Shown: positions 1 through 7,488 of the stretch, in pieces
How positions within the stretch are numbered: position 1 is the stretch's first letter
Layout: each line of letters starts with the position of its first letter
Assembly: GCA_002453165.1 (NCBI GenBank)
Contig: DKGH01000227.1
Location: forward strand, 1 to 13,125
Direction: 5' to 3'
Origin: Verrucomicrobia bacterium UBA6775
GTDB lineage: Bacteria > Verrucomicrobiota > Verrucomicrobiia > Limisphaerales > UBA1096
DNA: 13,125 nt
Position numbers and translations under genes: made by a program
Notes under the pieces: generated by a model
What the model was told of the DNA's origin: nothing
Seen by the model: only the letters and a program-made list of their open reading frames with translations
Databases searched by the model: none

Positions 1-296
1 GAAAAAATACCCAGATAAATGGAGAGTTCAAACACAGGTTTCGATTTTTTGATGTTTTTTTTTAAGCAATACACTAATTTTGAAGAATTTTCCACCTGCT
101 TAGCCTCGAGCTAATAAGATATTTAATTGTAAATAAAACTGCTCTACAGAAGCTAAGATAAAGGTGTGTTTTCGTCCGCGCTAGGCTAAGTGGGCTACTG
201 CTACAGTTCAATGGAGAGCCGAGCCTACAATTGGTGCCTCTTTGGTTTTTTGTGATAGGTCTTAATACGTGAACCCTGTGTCTCGGCCCTAGGACT

Positions 297-310
297 GGGA
301 CAGCCGTCCC
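297..310 (-). terminator. small hairpin downstream of the response regulator
   Basis: GGGAC and GTCCC pair around a four-base loop about 30 bases beyond the stop codon of the minus-strand regulator gene. The minus-strand RNA would fold here, but no U-run follows, so this is at best a weak terminator or an RNA 3'-end stabiliser. Confidence 0.25.
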
Positions 311-325
311 TACCTTTCTTTAGGA

Positions 326-341
326 TTGGCCAAGTGCTTGG
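326..341. repeat. dispersed palindrome copy (intergenic)
   Basis: TTGGCCAAGTGCTTGG: the octamer core followed by a near-palindromic CCAAG/CTTGG half. It directly abuts the stop codon of the response-regulator gene (342-344, minus strand). Confidence 0.8.
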
Positions 342-1805
342 TTACTCGACGGAAACGGCTTGTTTGATGCCGAATTTGTCGATGCGCTTGCGGAGGGTCG
401 CACGGGTAATGCCCAGCAGCTTGGCGGCCTGCACCTGATTGCCGTTGGTTTCACGGAGGGCATGGGCCACAAGTTCGCGCTCGACGGCAGGCAATACGGC
501 TAGGTCAGGCTGAGACTTAGCCCATTGAAAGAGAGTAGCGGCCACGGCGCTGATGTCGTTGGCGGCCGTAGGCGCAACGGCGGCCTTAGCTTGGCCAAGC
601 GCTTGGGTCTGGAGCGGAGTGAGTGTAGCAGCCCCTCCTGTTCGTATGTCCGACGGCAGGTCGTCGGTGCGGATGGCGTCGCCCTTGGCCATGACGATGG
701 TGCGCCGCAGGACGTTCTCGAGTTCGCGCACATTTCCCGGCCAAGTGTAATCGACGAGTGCCACCTGAGCGTCCTCGAGGATGGACTTGGCCTTGCTGCC
801 TTCGGTGTTGGCAATGGTCTTGAGGAAGTAGTCGATCAATAGCGGGATATCGCCGGGCCGTTCGCGCAACGGCGGGAGGCTGACCCGCACAACGTTGAGC
901 CGGTAAAACAAATCCTCCCGAAATTCCCTAGCGGCCACGGCTTCCTCAAGTCGCTTATTGGTGGCGGCGATGATGCGGACGTCGACTTTGATGGGTTTGT
1001 TGCCCCCGACGCGCTCGATAGTGCCGTTTTGAAGGACGCGCAGGATCTTGGCCTGGGTGGCCAGCGTCATGTCGCCAATCTCGTCGAGGAACAGGGTACC
1101 TTGATCGCACTGCTCGAATTTGCCAATACGCTGCGAGGTCGCACCGGTGAAGGCGCCCTTTTCGTGTCCGAATAATTCGCTCTCGAGCAGATTCTCCGGG
1201 ATGGCGGCGCAGTTGATCGGCAGGTACGGCTGATCGTTGCGCTGACTGTTGTGGTAGATGGCACGGGCGACAAGTTCCTTGCCGGTACCGCTCTCGCCGG
1301 TGATCAACGCCGTGGCATCCGAGCCTGCCAACTGGCCGATCATCTTGAACACCTCCTGCATCGGCTGGCTGCGGCCGACGATGCCCATGTCATAATCATC
1401 AGACTCGAGCAGCGGCTCGCAGGCGACGACCTGCTTCATATCACGCGCGGCCTTGAGGGCGTCGGCAACGAGTTGCTTGAGCTGTGGCACGTCGAACGGC
1501 TTAAGCAGGTAGTCGTAGGCACCGAGTTTCATCGCCTCGATCGCGGTCTGGGTGGTGCCGAACGCGGTCATCATGATGACCGGCAGCTTGGCGTCGTCCT
1601 GCCGGATACGGCGCAACGTCTCCAGCCCGGTGATGCCGCCCATCCGGACATCCATCAGAACGAGATCCGGCTGAAATGACTTGATGACTTCCAGCCCCTC
1701 CTCACCGCTGGCCGCGGTTTCCAGCTCCAGCCCGGGTGAGTCAAAGATGCGCTTGAAAGAGTAGCGCACGTCGTCTTCGTCATCGATCAGCAGGAGTTTG
1801 TCCAT
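342..1805 (-). CDS. NtrC-family sigma-54-dependent response regulator
   Basis: This is a two-component response regulator that, when phosphorylated, would activate sigma-54 RNA polymerase at distant enhancer sites. The receiver domain (residues about 1-120) has the acidic pocket IDDEDD, the phospho-acceptor Asp52 (LVLMDVRMGG), Thr80 and Lys102. The AAA+ domain (about 143-375) has Walker A GESGTGKE, the sigma-54-contacting GAFTGA loop, and Walker B TLFLDEIGD. The C-terminus is a Fis-type helix-turn-helix (NQVQAAKLLGITRATLRKRI). The frame stays open up to an ATG at 1823. I prefer the ATG at 1805 (487 residues, MDKLLLIDDE), because AGGA lies 5 bases ahead of it and the predicted transcription start falls near 1821. 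No sensor kinase is adjacent, so the signal is unknown. The linker before the HTH carries a palindrome copy encoding ALGQAK. The family is certain; the regulon is not. Confidence 0.93.
   Translation of the reverse strand: MDKLLLIDDEDDVRYSFKRIFDSPGLELETAASGEEGLEVIKSFQPDLVLMDVRMGGITGLETLRRIRQDDAKLPVIMMTAFGTTQTAIEAMKLGAYDYLLKPFDVPQLKQLVADALKAARDMKQVVACEPLLESDDYDMGIVGRSQPMQEVFKMIGQLAGSDATALITGESGTGKELVARAIYHNSQRNDQPYLPINCAAIPENLLESELFGHEKGAFTGATSQRIGKFEQCDQGTLFLDEIGDMTLATQAKILRVLQNGTIERVGGNKPIKVDVRIIAATNKRLEEAVAAREFREDLFYRLNVVRVSLPPLRERPGDIPLLIDYFLKTIANTEGSKAKSILEDAQVALVDYTWPGNVRELENVLRRTIVMAKGDAIRTDDLPSDIRTGGAATLTPLQTQALGQAKAAVAPTAANDISAVAATLFQWAKSQPDLAVLPAVERELVAHALRETNGNQVQAAKLLGITRATLRKRIDKFGIKQAVSVE
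589..606. repeat. dispersed palindrome copy in the regulator linker
   Basis: GCTTGGCCAAGCGCTTGG, a full core plus an extra half-unit. It lies in the poorly conserved linker between the AAA+ and HTH domains and is read as Ala-Leu-Gly-Gln-Ala on the minus strand. Confidence 0.85.
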
Positions 1806-1827
1806 GTTTGTCCTATTGGCCATGCGG

Positions 1828-1856
1828 ATTATACGGGCCGGCCGGGCGTTTCACAA
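1828..1856 (-). promoter_or_regulatory. sigma-70-like promoter of the response regulator
   Basis: On the minus strand, TTGTGA (1856-1851, 4 of 6 matches to the -35 consensus) is followed after exactly 17 bases by a perfect TATAAT (1833-1828). The start of transcription would fall near 1821, leaving a short leader that contains the AGGA ahead of the ATG at 1805. This also argues against using the ATG at 1823. Confidence 0.6.
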
Positions 1857-1872
1857 CCCGGCAGAAAAGATT

Positions 1873-1885
1873 GCGCTTGGCCAAG
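1873..1885. repeat. dispersed palindrome copy between divergent genes
   Basis: GCGCTTGGCCAAG lies in the 123-base gap between the regulator and the amidohydrolase, about 17 bases upstream of the regulator's -35 box. Confidence 0.8.
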
Positions 1886-1928
1886 AGCTGGACGTACGCT
1901 GGCGGCCTCGTCACACTTGGTTTTTCTC

Positions 1929-2846
1929 ATGAACACGCCCTCCAACCGACGGAAGTTTCTGGCCGCAACCGGCGCAGCGATCGCCGCCTCCGCCCTGCCC
2001 GGCCAAGCGCTTGGCCGGAAAGATAAGCAGGAAATCATCGACCTGCACCAGCACACGAACTACAGCGGCCGCAACGATGAACGGCTGCTCCGGCACCAAA
2101 AGGCGCTTGGCATCAAGTGGACCGTGCTGCTGCCGGCCGGCCGCAAGTTTGGCCTTGGCGCGATCTGCGGGGGCAACAAGTCGGTGCGCAGGGTGGTCGT
2201 CAAGAATCCAAAAAACTACGTTCACTTCGCCAACGAGATCGCGGATCACCCGGAGTGCATCGAGACGATCGAGACGCACCTCAAAAAAGGGGCCGTCGGG
2301 ATCGGTGAACAAAAGTTCCGGGTCGATTGTGACTCAAAACACATCGAGCGCATCGCCGAACTGGCGCAGGAATACGATGTGCCGGTGTTAATGCATTTCG
2401 AGCACGGCAATTACAACACCGGGATCGAGCGGTTCCACAAAGTGCTCGAGAAATTCCCGAAGGTAAACTTCATCGGCCACGCACAAACTTGGTGGGGGAA
2501 CATCGACAAGAACCACAAACAGGAGGTGATGTATCCCAAGGGCAAGGTGACACCCTCCGGGATCAGTGATCGATTGCTGAGGGACTATCCGAACATGTTT
2601 GGCGATATGTCGGCAGGCTCTGGGCAGAACGCGCTCATCCGAGACGAGTTCCACGCGGTCGAGTTTATCAAGCGGCACCAGGAAAAATTAATCTATGGGA
2701 GCGACTGCAACGACCTTATCGGCCGCGGCCCAAGCTGCATAGGCGCGCGGACTATCGAGATCATCCGTCGCCTCATCCCCGACCGGAAGATTCAGGACAA
2801 ACTCTTCAGCGAAAACGCCCGCCGCATCATCCGCATCCCGAAGTAA
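1929..2846 (+). CDS. Tat-exported amidohydrolase-2 family metal-dependent hydrolase
   Basis: This is a predicted TIM-barrel metal hydrolase of the amidohydrolase superfamily, exported folded through the Tat system. Residues 7-29 form a Tat signal (NRRKFL, then an Ala-rich stretch ending PGQALG). Candidate metal and catalytic residues are His40 and His42 (DLHQHTNYSG), Glu127, His156 (LMHFEHG), His184 (FIGHAQTWWG) and Asp259 (YGSDCNDL), in the order expected for the family. I chose the ATG at 1929 over the upstream in-frame TTG at 1917 because it gives a compact Tat signal. No clear Shine-Dalgarno sequence precedes it. The mature protein is about 276 residues, normal for the family. The substrate cannot be read from sequence, and the neighbours do not suggest one. 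The signal-peptide end is built from a 20-bp palindrome (1999-2018). Confidence 0.85.
   Translation: MNTPSNRRKFLAATGAAIAASALPGQALGRKDKQEIIDLHQHTNYSGRNDERLLRHQKALGIKWTVLLPAGRKFGLGAICGGNKSVRRVVVKNPKNYVHFANEIADHPECIETIETHLKKGAVGIGEQKFRVDCDSKHIERIAELAQEYDVPVLMHFEHGNYNTGIERFHKVLEKFPKVNFIGHAQTWWGNIDKNHKQEVMYPKGKVTPSGISDRLLRDYPNMFGDMSAGSGQNALIRDEFHAVEFIKRHQEKLIYGSDCNDLIGRGPSCIGARTIEIIRRLIPDRKIQDKLFSENARRIIRIPK
1999..2018. repeat. 20-bp perfect palindrome at the Tat signal cleavage region
   Basis: CCGGCCAAGCGCTTGGCCGG is perfectly self-complementary. It is the dispersed element in the opposite phase, with CCAAGCGCTTGG at the centre and GGCC on both sides. It encodes the PGQALGR stretch at the end of the signal peptide. 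Confidence 0.85.
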
Positions 2847-2847
2847 G

Positions 2848-3330
2848 CTAACAACTCGTCGGGACTTCCTGCAGGACCTTGATGCAGTGGGGGATGGCGC
2901 CCTCGACAAAGCCGAGGCACTCGACGGCGCCCTTCGGTTTGCCGGGCAGGCAAATCACGAGCGCTGTGTCGATCACGGCGGCGAGGTTGCGCGACAGGAT
3001 GGCGTTGGGGGTGATCTTCATCGACTCAATCCGCATTACTTCTCCGAAGCCCGGCAGTTCGCGCACCGCCATCTCGCGCACCGCCTCGGGCGTGACATCA
3101 CGCGGCGCCACACCGGTGCCGCCGGTGGTCAGGATCAGTTGACAGCCATTATTGACCTGCGTGCGCAGCGCGCGCTGAATGTCGCGAATCTCATCCGGAA
3201 CGACATCCTCGGCCAGCACTTCCCAGCCGTAACCGGTCGCGGCCTCGTTGAGCGCCGGGCCACCGGCATCCTCGTAGACCCCCTGAGTTGCGCGGTCGGA
3301 AACCGAGATGATCCCCACTTGAATCTGCAT
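2848..3330 (-). CDS. mogA: molybdopterin adenylyltransferase, MogA/MoaB family
   Basis: This enzyme of molybdenum-cofactor synthesis adenylylates molybdopterin with ATP to prepare it for metal insertion; it acts in the cytoplasm. The 160-residue protein is a single MoCF-binding domain. Visible are the N-terminal strand IISVSDRA, the nucleotide/pterin-binding loop TTGGTGVAPRDVTPEA (residues 68-83), the PGFGE segment (93-97), PNAILSR (108-114) and the C-terminal LPGKPKGAVECL (128-139). The PNAILSR and PGKPK features favour MogA over MoaB, but the split is not absolute. It starts 9 bases after the stop of the cytochrome c gene on the same strand, without an obvious Shine-Dalgarno sequence, so read-through is likely. 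No other cofactor-synthesis gene is in view. Its stop is one base from that of the convergent amidohydrolase. Confidence 0.88.
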   Translation of the reverse strand: MQIQVGIISVSDRATQGVYEDAGGPALNEAATGYGWEVLAEDVVPDEIRDIQRALRTQVNNGCQLILTTGGTGVAPRDVTPEAVREMAVRELPGFGEVMRIESMKITPNAILSRNLAAVIDTALVICLPGKPKGAVECLGFVEGAIPHCIKVLQEVPTSC

Positions 3331-3339
3331 CGCGCTGGG

Positions 3340-5796
3340 TCAGTAGATGAGTTGAAACTCCGGCAACATGGCCACGGCCCAAAGGATGTCTTCGACCGAC
3401 TCTTTCGCGTTTTCTCCACCGGCCAGGCCGTCGAGCATCCCAGCCTCGGCCTCGGTCGGTCCGCGGCCAAGCGCAAGGTGGAACAGGCGCTTGGCCAAGC
3501 GCTCCCGTTTCTCCTCGCCGTTGGCCAAGGCGGCCGCGCCTTCCTTGATGATCATCGAAAGCACTTCGCCGTTGGTCAATGCCAATGCCTGTAGCGTGGT
3601 GGCCACCGACGGACGCTGGGTGGTGACCTGCTCACGGCTTGGCCGGCCAAGCGCCGTGGTCAGCGCGGTTTTGTTTTGCAACGATTCGCGAAACTTCCCG
3701 CCGAACGCCAGGTCTGAGCCGTTCACTTTCAGTTCCTTGGCCAAGCGCCATGGCGCCACGTCAAGCCCGCCCAACTCAGAGGCGGTCGCCCATTTGCTGT
3801 CGTCGTACTCGGGCTTGTTCCAGTCCTTGATATCCTCCGTGTTGACCTTCCAAGTTTTGTCCGAGATCACATCCTTGGTGCTGCCATCCTGAAATTGAAA
3901 ACGGATGCCCAGCCACAAGCCGGCCGGGCTGGCGTCCTCACCGGAATTCGCCGCCATCACGGTGACCACATTGCGGCCGGCCTTGAAACGATCGGCGAGG
4001 TTGCGGAATTTCAGTTCCTTCCAGTTGTTGCCGGCCATTCCGTTGCGATGATTGACGAGCAGGACGAACGTGTTGTCGGCCGAGACGATTACGTCGGCCG
4101 TCTTGGGTTTGCCGGGCAAATCGAACGATTTCCGGAAATAAGCCGACCCCGGTTTGGCGTTTTTTGCCGCATCAGCGTTACTCCAAATCCAGTTGGCCTC
4201 CGGTACGTCGGTGTCCTTTTTCTTCTCGAGATTAGCCCCGTCGAACTTGATCTTTTTGGCCGGTGATTTTTTCCAGTTGCCGGTCAACGTGGCGATCGCG
4301 TCGACAAACTGCTCCGCCGACATGCGGCGCACCAGCGGTCCACGAAAAACGAACTCCTTCTCCGACTGCTCAGAGCCGTTCACCGCCGGCAGTTGATACG
4401 CACGCGAGGTCATGATCTGTTCCATGGTGAACTTCAGGTCATGGCCGTTGTCGACTAGGTCGCTCGCCAGCAAATCCAGCAGGTCGGTGTTCCACGATTC
4501 GTTTTCCATCTCGTCAACCGGCTCCACGAGACCGCGCCCGAGGAAGCGCGCCCAGAGCCGGTTCACAATCGTGCGACTGAGCCGGCCGTTATTCGGGCTG
4601 GTCACCGCCTCGGCCAGTTGCCGGATGCGCGTGGCCTTGTCCGCCTTGGGATCAATCTTGCCCAACTCGGGATGAATGAATCGCACGTCGGAAATCTTGC
4701 CGGTCGGCTTGTCGCACTCGACCATCTCAAGCGGCTTGTCCGCGTACACACTCGCGAGCGCGTAGGCATCGGCCAGCGACCAGTCGTTGATGAAGCTGTC
4801 GTGGCACGAGGCGCACTTGAGATTCACGCCCATGAAAATCTGCGAGATGTGCTGGGCCGCCTGCATCTGCGGTTTCTGGCTGGCGTTCACCACGCCCCGC
4901 CAAACGATGCCCTTGGTGAACCCCTGCGAGTGCTCCGTAGGATTGACCAACTCGTACACGAACTTTTCATAGGGCTTGTTGTTGAAAAGCGAACCGTACA
5001 ACCAGCCGGTGATTTGCTTTCGCCCGCCATCGATGTAGCCGGTGCCGGCGTAGTCGTTGCGCAGGATGTCGTTCCAAAAAGCCAGCCAATGCTCGGCGTA
5101 CGATTTGCGATCAGCGAGCAGTCGCCGAACCAGCTTCCTGCGTTTCTCCGCGTCCGTGTCGGCCACGAACGCCTCGAGTTCCTCCACCGGCGGCAGCAAG
5201 CCAATCGTGTCGAGATAAACGCGCCGGGCAAAAATACGATCAGAGACCACCTTCCCGGTCCCGACCCTGTGCTTCGCGAAGTACGGCTTCAGCAGGCGAT
5301 CGATCGGATGCCCCCCTTTAGGTCCCGGTAACTTCGGCCGGTTCGGTTTCAAGTTCAGCACCGGTCCCTTGGCGAAGTTCGAACCCTCCTCCCATTTCAG
5401 TCCCTGATCGATCCACGCACGCATCAGACCGACCTGTTCCGGAGTAAACTTCGAGCCCTTCTGCGGCATTACATTGTCGGGGTCGATCCCGGACACCAAC
5501 TCGACAAGATAACTTCCGGCGCTGTCGCCCACCACCACCGACTCCCCGGTGTCGCCGCCTGCCAACAGTTTCTCGCGTGTCTCGAGGCTGAACCCGCCCT
5601 TGGCCTTGCCCTTGCCGTGGCACTTGGTACAACTCTGCTCGAGCAGAGGATAAATCTCATTGGCAAAACTGACCTTGTGGTCGGCAGCCGGCGGCAGCTT
5701 CGCCTTTTGCTCGGCGCTCAACTGAGCCCGCACACCCCCGGGCAACACCAACAATAAACCGGCACACGCAACGATAACTCGAAAAACGACTTTCAC
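3340..5796 (-). CDS. PVC-type cytochrome c protein with DUF1549 and DUF1553
   Basis: This is a large exported protein of the family abundant in Planctomycetes and Verrucomicrobia, with a predicted role in envelope electron transfer or polymer oxidation that is not established. Residues 1-25 form a Sec signal peptide. The N-terminal cytochrome domain carries CTKCH (56-60) and a likely axial methionine in NVMPQKG (about 110). The DUF1549 part includes a second CxxCH, CASCH (328-332). The DUF1553 part starts near 400 (NGRLSRTIVNRLWARFLGRGLVEPVDEM) and ends with ALGRPSREQ, TTLQALALTNG and a tail LPEFQLIY. Between its two halves (about 530-695) lies a beta-rich segment (WIW..., SADNTFVLLVNHRNG, WLGIRFQFQDGS, YDDSKW) resembling a carbohydrate-binding jelly roll. 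The start codon is GTG with no Shine-Dalgarno sequence. It lies 48 bases after the GT-C gene. Confidence 0.9.
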   Translation of the reverse strand: MKVVFRVIVACAGLLLVLPGGVRAQLSAEQKAKLPPAADHKVSFANEIYPLLEQSCTKCHGKGKAKGGFSLETREKLLAGGDTGESVVVGDSAGSYLVELVSGIDPDNVMPQKGSKFTPEQVGLMRAWIDQGLKWEEGSNFAKGPVLNLKPNRPKLPGPKGGHPIDRLLKPYFAKHRVGTGKVVSDRIFARRVYLDTIGLLPPVEELEAFVADTDAEKRRKLVRRLLADRKSYAEHWLAFWNDILRNDYAGTGYIDGGRKQITGWLYGSLFNNKPYEKFVYELVNPTEHSQGFTKGIVWRGVVNASQKPQMQAAQHISQIFMGVNLKCASCHDSFINDWSLADAYALASVYADKPLEMVECDKPTGKISDVRFIHPELGKIDPKADKATRIRQLAEAVTSPNNGRLSRTIVNRLWARFLGRGLVEPVDEMENESWNTDLLDLLASDLVDNGHDLKFTMEQIMTSRAYQLPAVNGSEQSEKEFVFRGPLVRRMSAEQFVDAIATLTGNWKKSPAKKIKFDGANLEKKKDTDVPEANWIWSNADAAKNAKPGSAYFRKSFDLPGKPKTADVIVSADNTFVLLVNHRNGMAGNNWKELKFRNLADRFKAGRNVVTVMAANSGEDASPAGLWLGIRFQFQDGSTKDVISDKTWKVNTEDIKDWNKPEYDDSKWATASELGGLDVAPWRLAKELKVNGSDLAFGGKFRESLQNKTALTTALGRPSREQVTTQRPSVATTLQALALTNGEVLSMIIKEGAAALANGEEKRERLAKRLFHLALGRGPTEAEAGMLDGLAGGENAKESVEDILWAVAMLPEFQLIY
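3487..3528. repeat. two palindrome copies at the 3' end of the cytochrome gene
   Basis: A perfect 16-bp copy, GCGCTTGGCCAAGCGC (3487-3502), is read as RLAKR. A second core (3521-3528) is read as LAN. A half-site CGGCCAAGCGC lies just left of them at about 3464. Confidence 0.85.
3637..3652. repeat. variant 16-bp palindrome GCTTGGCCGGCCAAGC
   Basis: This perfect palindrome has an extra CCGG at the centre of the dispersed element. It encodes the ALGRPSRE stretch, a motif that recurs in DUF1553 proteins. Confidence 0.8.
3736..3748. repeat. dispersed palindrome copy, Leu-Ala-Lys frame
   Basis: CTTGGCCAAGCGC in the cytochrome gene, read as WRLAKE at the junction after the beta-rich insert. Confidence 0.8.
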
Positions 5797-5844
5797 GGTG
5801 CCCGGAAGATAAAAGGCCGCACCCCGGCGTAAAAGGAAAATGCA

Positions 5845-7488
5845 CTACAACTGCCCGGGCAAAATCTCGAATACCCGGAGCGTCAAATTCCCTCCCAGGC
5901 TGTCGCTTACATCCCGGAATGCCAGGTCGGCCGCTAACTTTTCGGCCAGAGACGACCCCGGGATGGCAATCGTGTACTTGGCGCCTGATTGTTTGTACGC
6001 CTCAAGTTGCCCGCTTCGAACATCGCCATGCCAAGGCTGGCCGAGATGCCAGGCGACGTACAAACCAACCCGATGGCCTTCAGCTGAAAAAAACGTCGAG
6101 CCAACAACCGGCCCCACTGCGCCTGCTTTCTTCATCCGCTTGGCCAAGTCCTGCGCGTAAATGCCAGCATCTGGCTGCACCGGTGTCCGCAGGGCCAGAG
6201 GAACCAAAAACAACAACGCACAGGCGCAGGCGATGATCTCCCGCTTGGCCATAGCCTTCTCCGCTTGGCCAAGCGCAAGGACAAAAAACAGAGGCGGGAA
6301 CAAATAAAAATAACGCTGATCCACCGGCAGCACGTACACCGGCAGATACACGCCACCGAGGCAAACCAGCAGGAGAACCGACCAGCGCCACTGCTCAGCC
6401 AACCAGTTTTTTGCGCGGGGCGGCTTGGCAACCATCGCGAATACAAAAAACATCGTACCGAGCCCAACCCAACCGAGCAGCATTCCCACCCCGTCGAAGG
6501 CTGCTAGAAACTGAACCACCGTCCCGGCGTTACGGCCGATGAGCGAGAGTTGATGCGAGAAATTTTCGCCGCTCTCGAATGGCGACCAGTAGTCGTAATC
6601 CATCCGGCTCGGATCCTCCCACGCCGTCACGCGACCGGTCTCTGGTTTGTAAATCGTGCTGCCAAACGGATGCGGCGCCGGCCGGTCGTTGCCCGGGCCG
6701 ACGATCGCGTGGGCGATCGCGCCGGAGGTTGAAAACGTCGGCTTGTCGTACTTGAGCGACAACACAACCATCCACGGCAGCGCGACCAACAGGAACAAAC
6801 CAAGCGCTTGGCCAAGCTGCCGCCAGGCCGCCTGCCGATTCTCCGCTTGGCCAAGCCGCCAGCAGAGCGCGAGTAGTACGCTCACCACCGCGCCGACCGG
6901 CAGTGCCACCGCCTTGGCCAAGTAAGCCAAGCTCCAAGTCGCGCCGGAGCCAAGCGCTCGACGGCGGCTCGTCAGCCAGTCCGCCGACACCGCTTGGCCA
7001 AGCGCGAACGCCATCAATCCGGCGACCAGCAGGTCCGGTGTCACGTGATCCGACATCCAGCCGGGGATCGTCAGCGCCAGCACCACAGCCACGATCAACT
7101 CGTCGATTAACCGAAGCCCCAACGCGCGAACCAAAAACAGGCTGCCGTGGAAAAACACTCCACCGGAAATCAGCATCGCCAGTTTGCCCGCCAACAGCGG
7201 CTGCACGCCCAGCCACAAAAACGGCACCATCAGCCAGCTCAACAGCGGCCCCCAATAGCCGTTCACCGCGAAGTCGAAATTGCCCGTCGACCAATACTCG
7301 GCCACGCGCATGTACGCGATGGCGTCGGTGTTGAGCCGCGGCAGGTTGTTGAGCATCGACACGAGCATCAGCGCGTACGCCACCACCCAAGCCAGCCGCA
7401 GCCATAAGCGCAGCTTCGACTCGGGCCACCCGGGCAGTTGCTTTGTGTTTTTCGGATTCAAGCGGCTAGGTGGTTTTGCTGAAAACAA
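5845..7488 (-). CDS. integral membrane GT-C (PMT/ArnT-like) glycosyltransferase
   Basis: This is a multi-pass membrane protein that probably moves a sugar from a polyprenyl-phosphate carrier to an acceptor outside the cytoplasm. It has a first membrane helix (about 30-48), then the acidic first loop typical of GT-C enzymes (NTDAIAYMRVAEYW, Asp55) and the GYWGPLLSWL stretch, then roughly eight to ten further hydrophobic segments and a soluble C-terminal tail. At 547 residues it is normal for the family. No ATG is available near the N-terminus. The frame opens with TTG at 7488, overlapping the methyltransferase by 23 bases; a TTG at 7461, just after that gene's stop, is an alternative (538 residues). 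Neither has a Shine-Dalgarno sequence, consistent with translational coupling. Six palindrome copies lie inside, mostly encoding LGQA. Substrate and acceptor are unknown. Confidence 0.82.
   Translation of the reverse strand: MFSAKPPSRLNPKNTKQLPGWPESKLRLWLRLAWVVAYALMLVSMLNNLPRLNTDAIAYMRVAEYWSTGNFDFAVNGYWGPLLSWLMVPFLWLGVQPLLAGKLAMLISGGVFFHGSLFLVRALGLRLIDELIVAVVLALTIPGWMSDHVTPDLLVAGLMAFALGQAVSADWLTSRRRALGSGATWSLAYLAKAVALPVGAVVSVLLALCWRLGQAENRQAAWRQLGQALGLFLLVALPWMVVLSLKYDKPTFSTSGAIAHAIVGPGNDRPAPHPFGSTIYKPETGRVTAWEDPSRMDYDYWSPFESGENFSHQLSLIGRNAGTVVQFLAAFDGVGMLLGWVGLGTMFFVFAMVAKPPRAKNWLAEQWRWSVLLLVCLGGVYLPVYVLPVDQRYFYLFPPLFFVLALGQAEKAMAKREIIACACALLFLVPLALRTPVQPDAGIYAQDLAKRMKKAGAVGPVVGSTFFSAEGHRVGLYVAWHLGQPWHGDVRSGQLEAYKQSGAKYTIAIPGSSLAEKLAADLAFRDVSDSLGGNLTLRVFEILPGQL
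6138..6276. repeat. palindrome copies in the 3' part of the GT-C gene
   Basis: Two cores (6140-6147, read LAKR; 6265-6272, read LGQA) flank a one-base-off copy, CGCTTGGCCAT, at about 6243. Confidence 0.8.
6800..7004. repeat. dense cluster of four palindrome copies in the GT-C gene
   Basis: Four full cores lie within about 205 bases: 6808-6815 (in CCAAGCGCTTGGCCAAGC, 6800-6817), 6847-6854, 6914-6921 and 6994-7001. They are read as LGQA, LGQA, LAKA and LGQA on the minus strand. This is the densest patch in the window and falls between hydrophobic segments. Confidence 0.85.

Larger units (their letters stand above)
1..341. other. AT-rich gene-poor left edge
   Basis: No convincing complete gene is visible here. 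About the first 180 bases are strikingly AT-rich compared with the GC-rich remainder. In plus frame 2, bases 2-52 read as a short open tail (KKYPDKWRVQTQVSIF, then TGA) that could be the last codons of a gene entering from the left, but this is too short to assign. After it comes a long T run (about 53-63) without a GC-rich stem in front. Toward the right lies a small hairpin (GGGAC-AGCC-GTCCC, 297-310), and one copy of the dispersed palindrome (326-341) sits just behind the stop codon of the response-regulator gene. Confidence 0.5.

Noticed and set aside
2887..3594. 235-residue plus-strand frame over mogA and the cytochrome gene end
   Set aside because: Antisense to two clearly assigned genes, with no family features.
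4618..5331. 237-residue plus-strand frame opposite the cytochrome gene
   Set aside because: Antisense shadow of the DUF1549 coding region, with no domain.
6530..7429. 299-residue minus-strand frame within the GT-C gene
   Set aside because: Out-of-frame shadow, rich in Arg, Gly and Ala with no membrane segments or motifs, whereas the overlapping frame has the GT-C signature.
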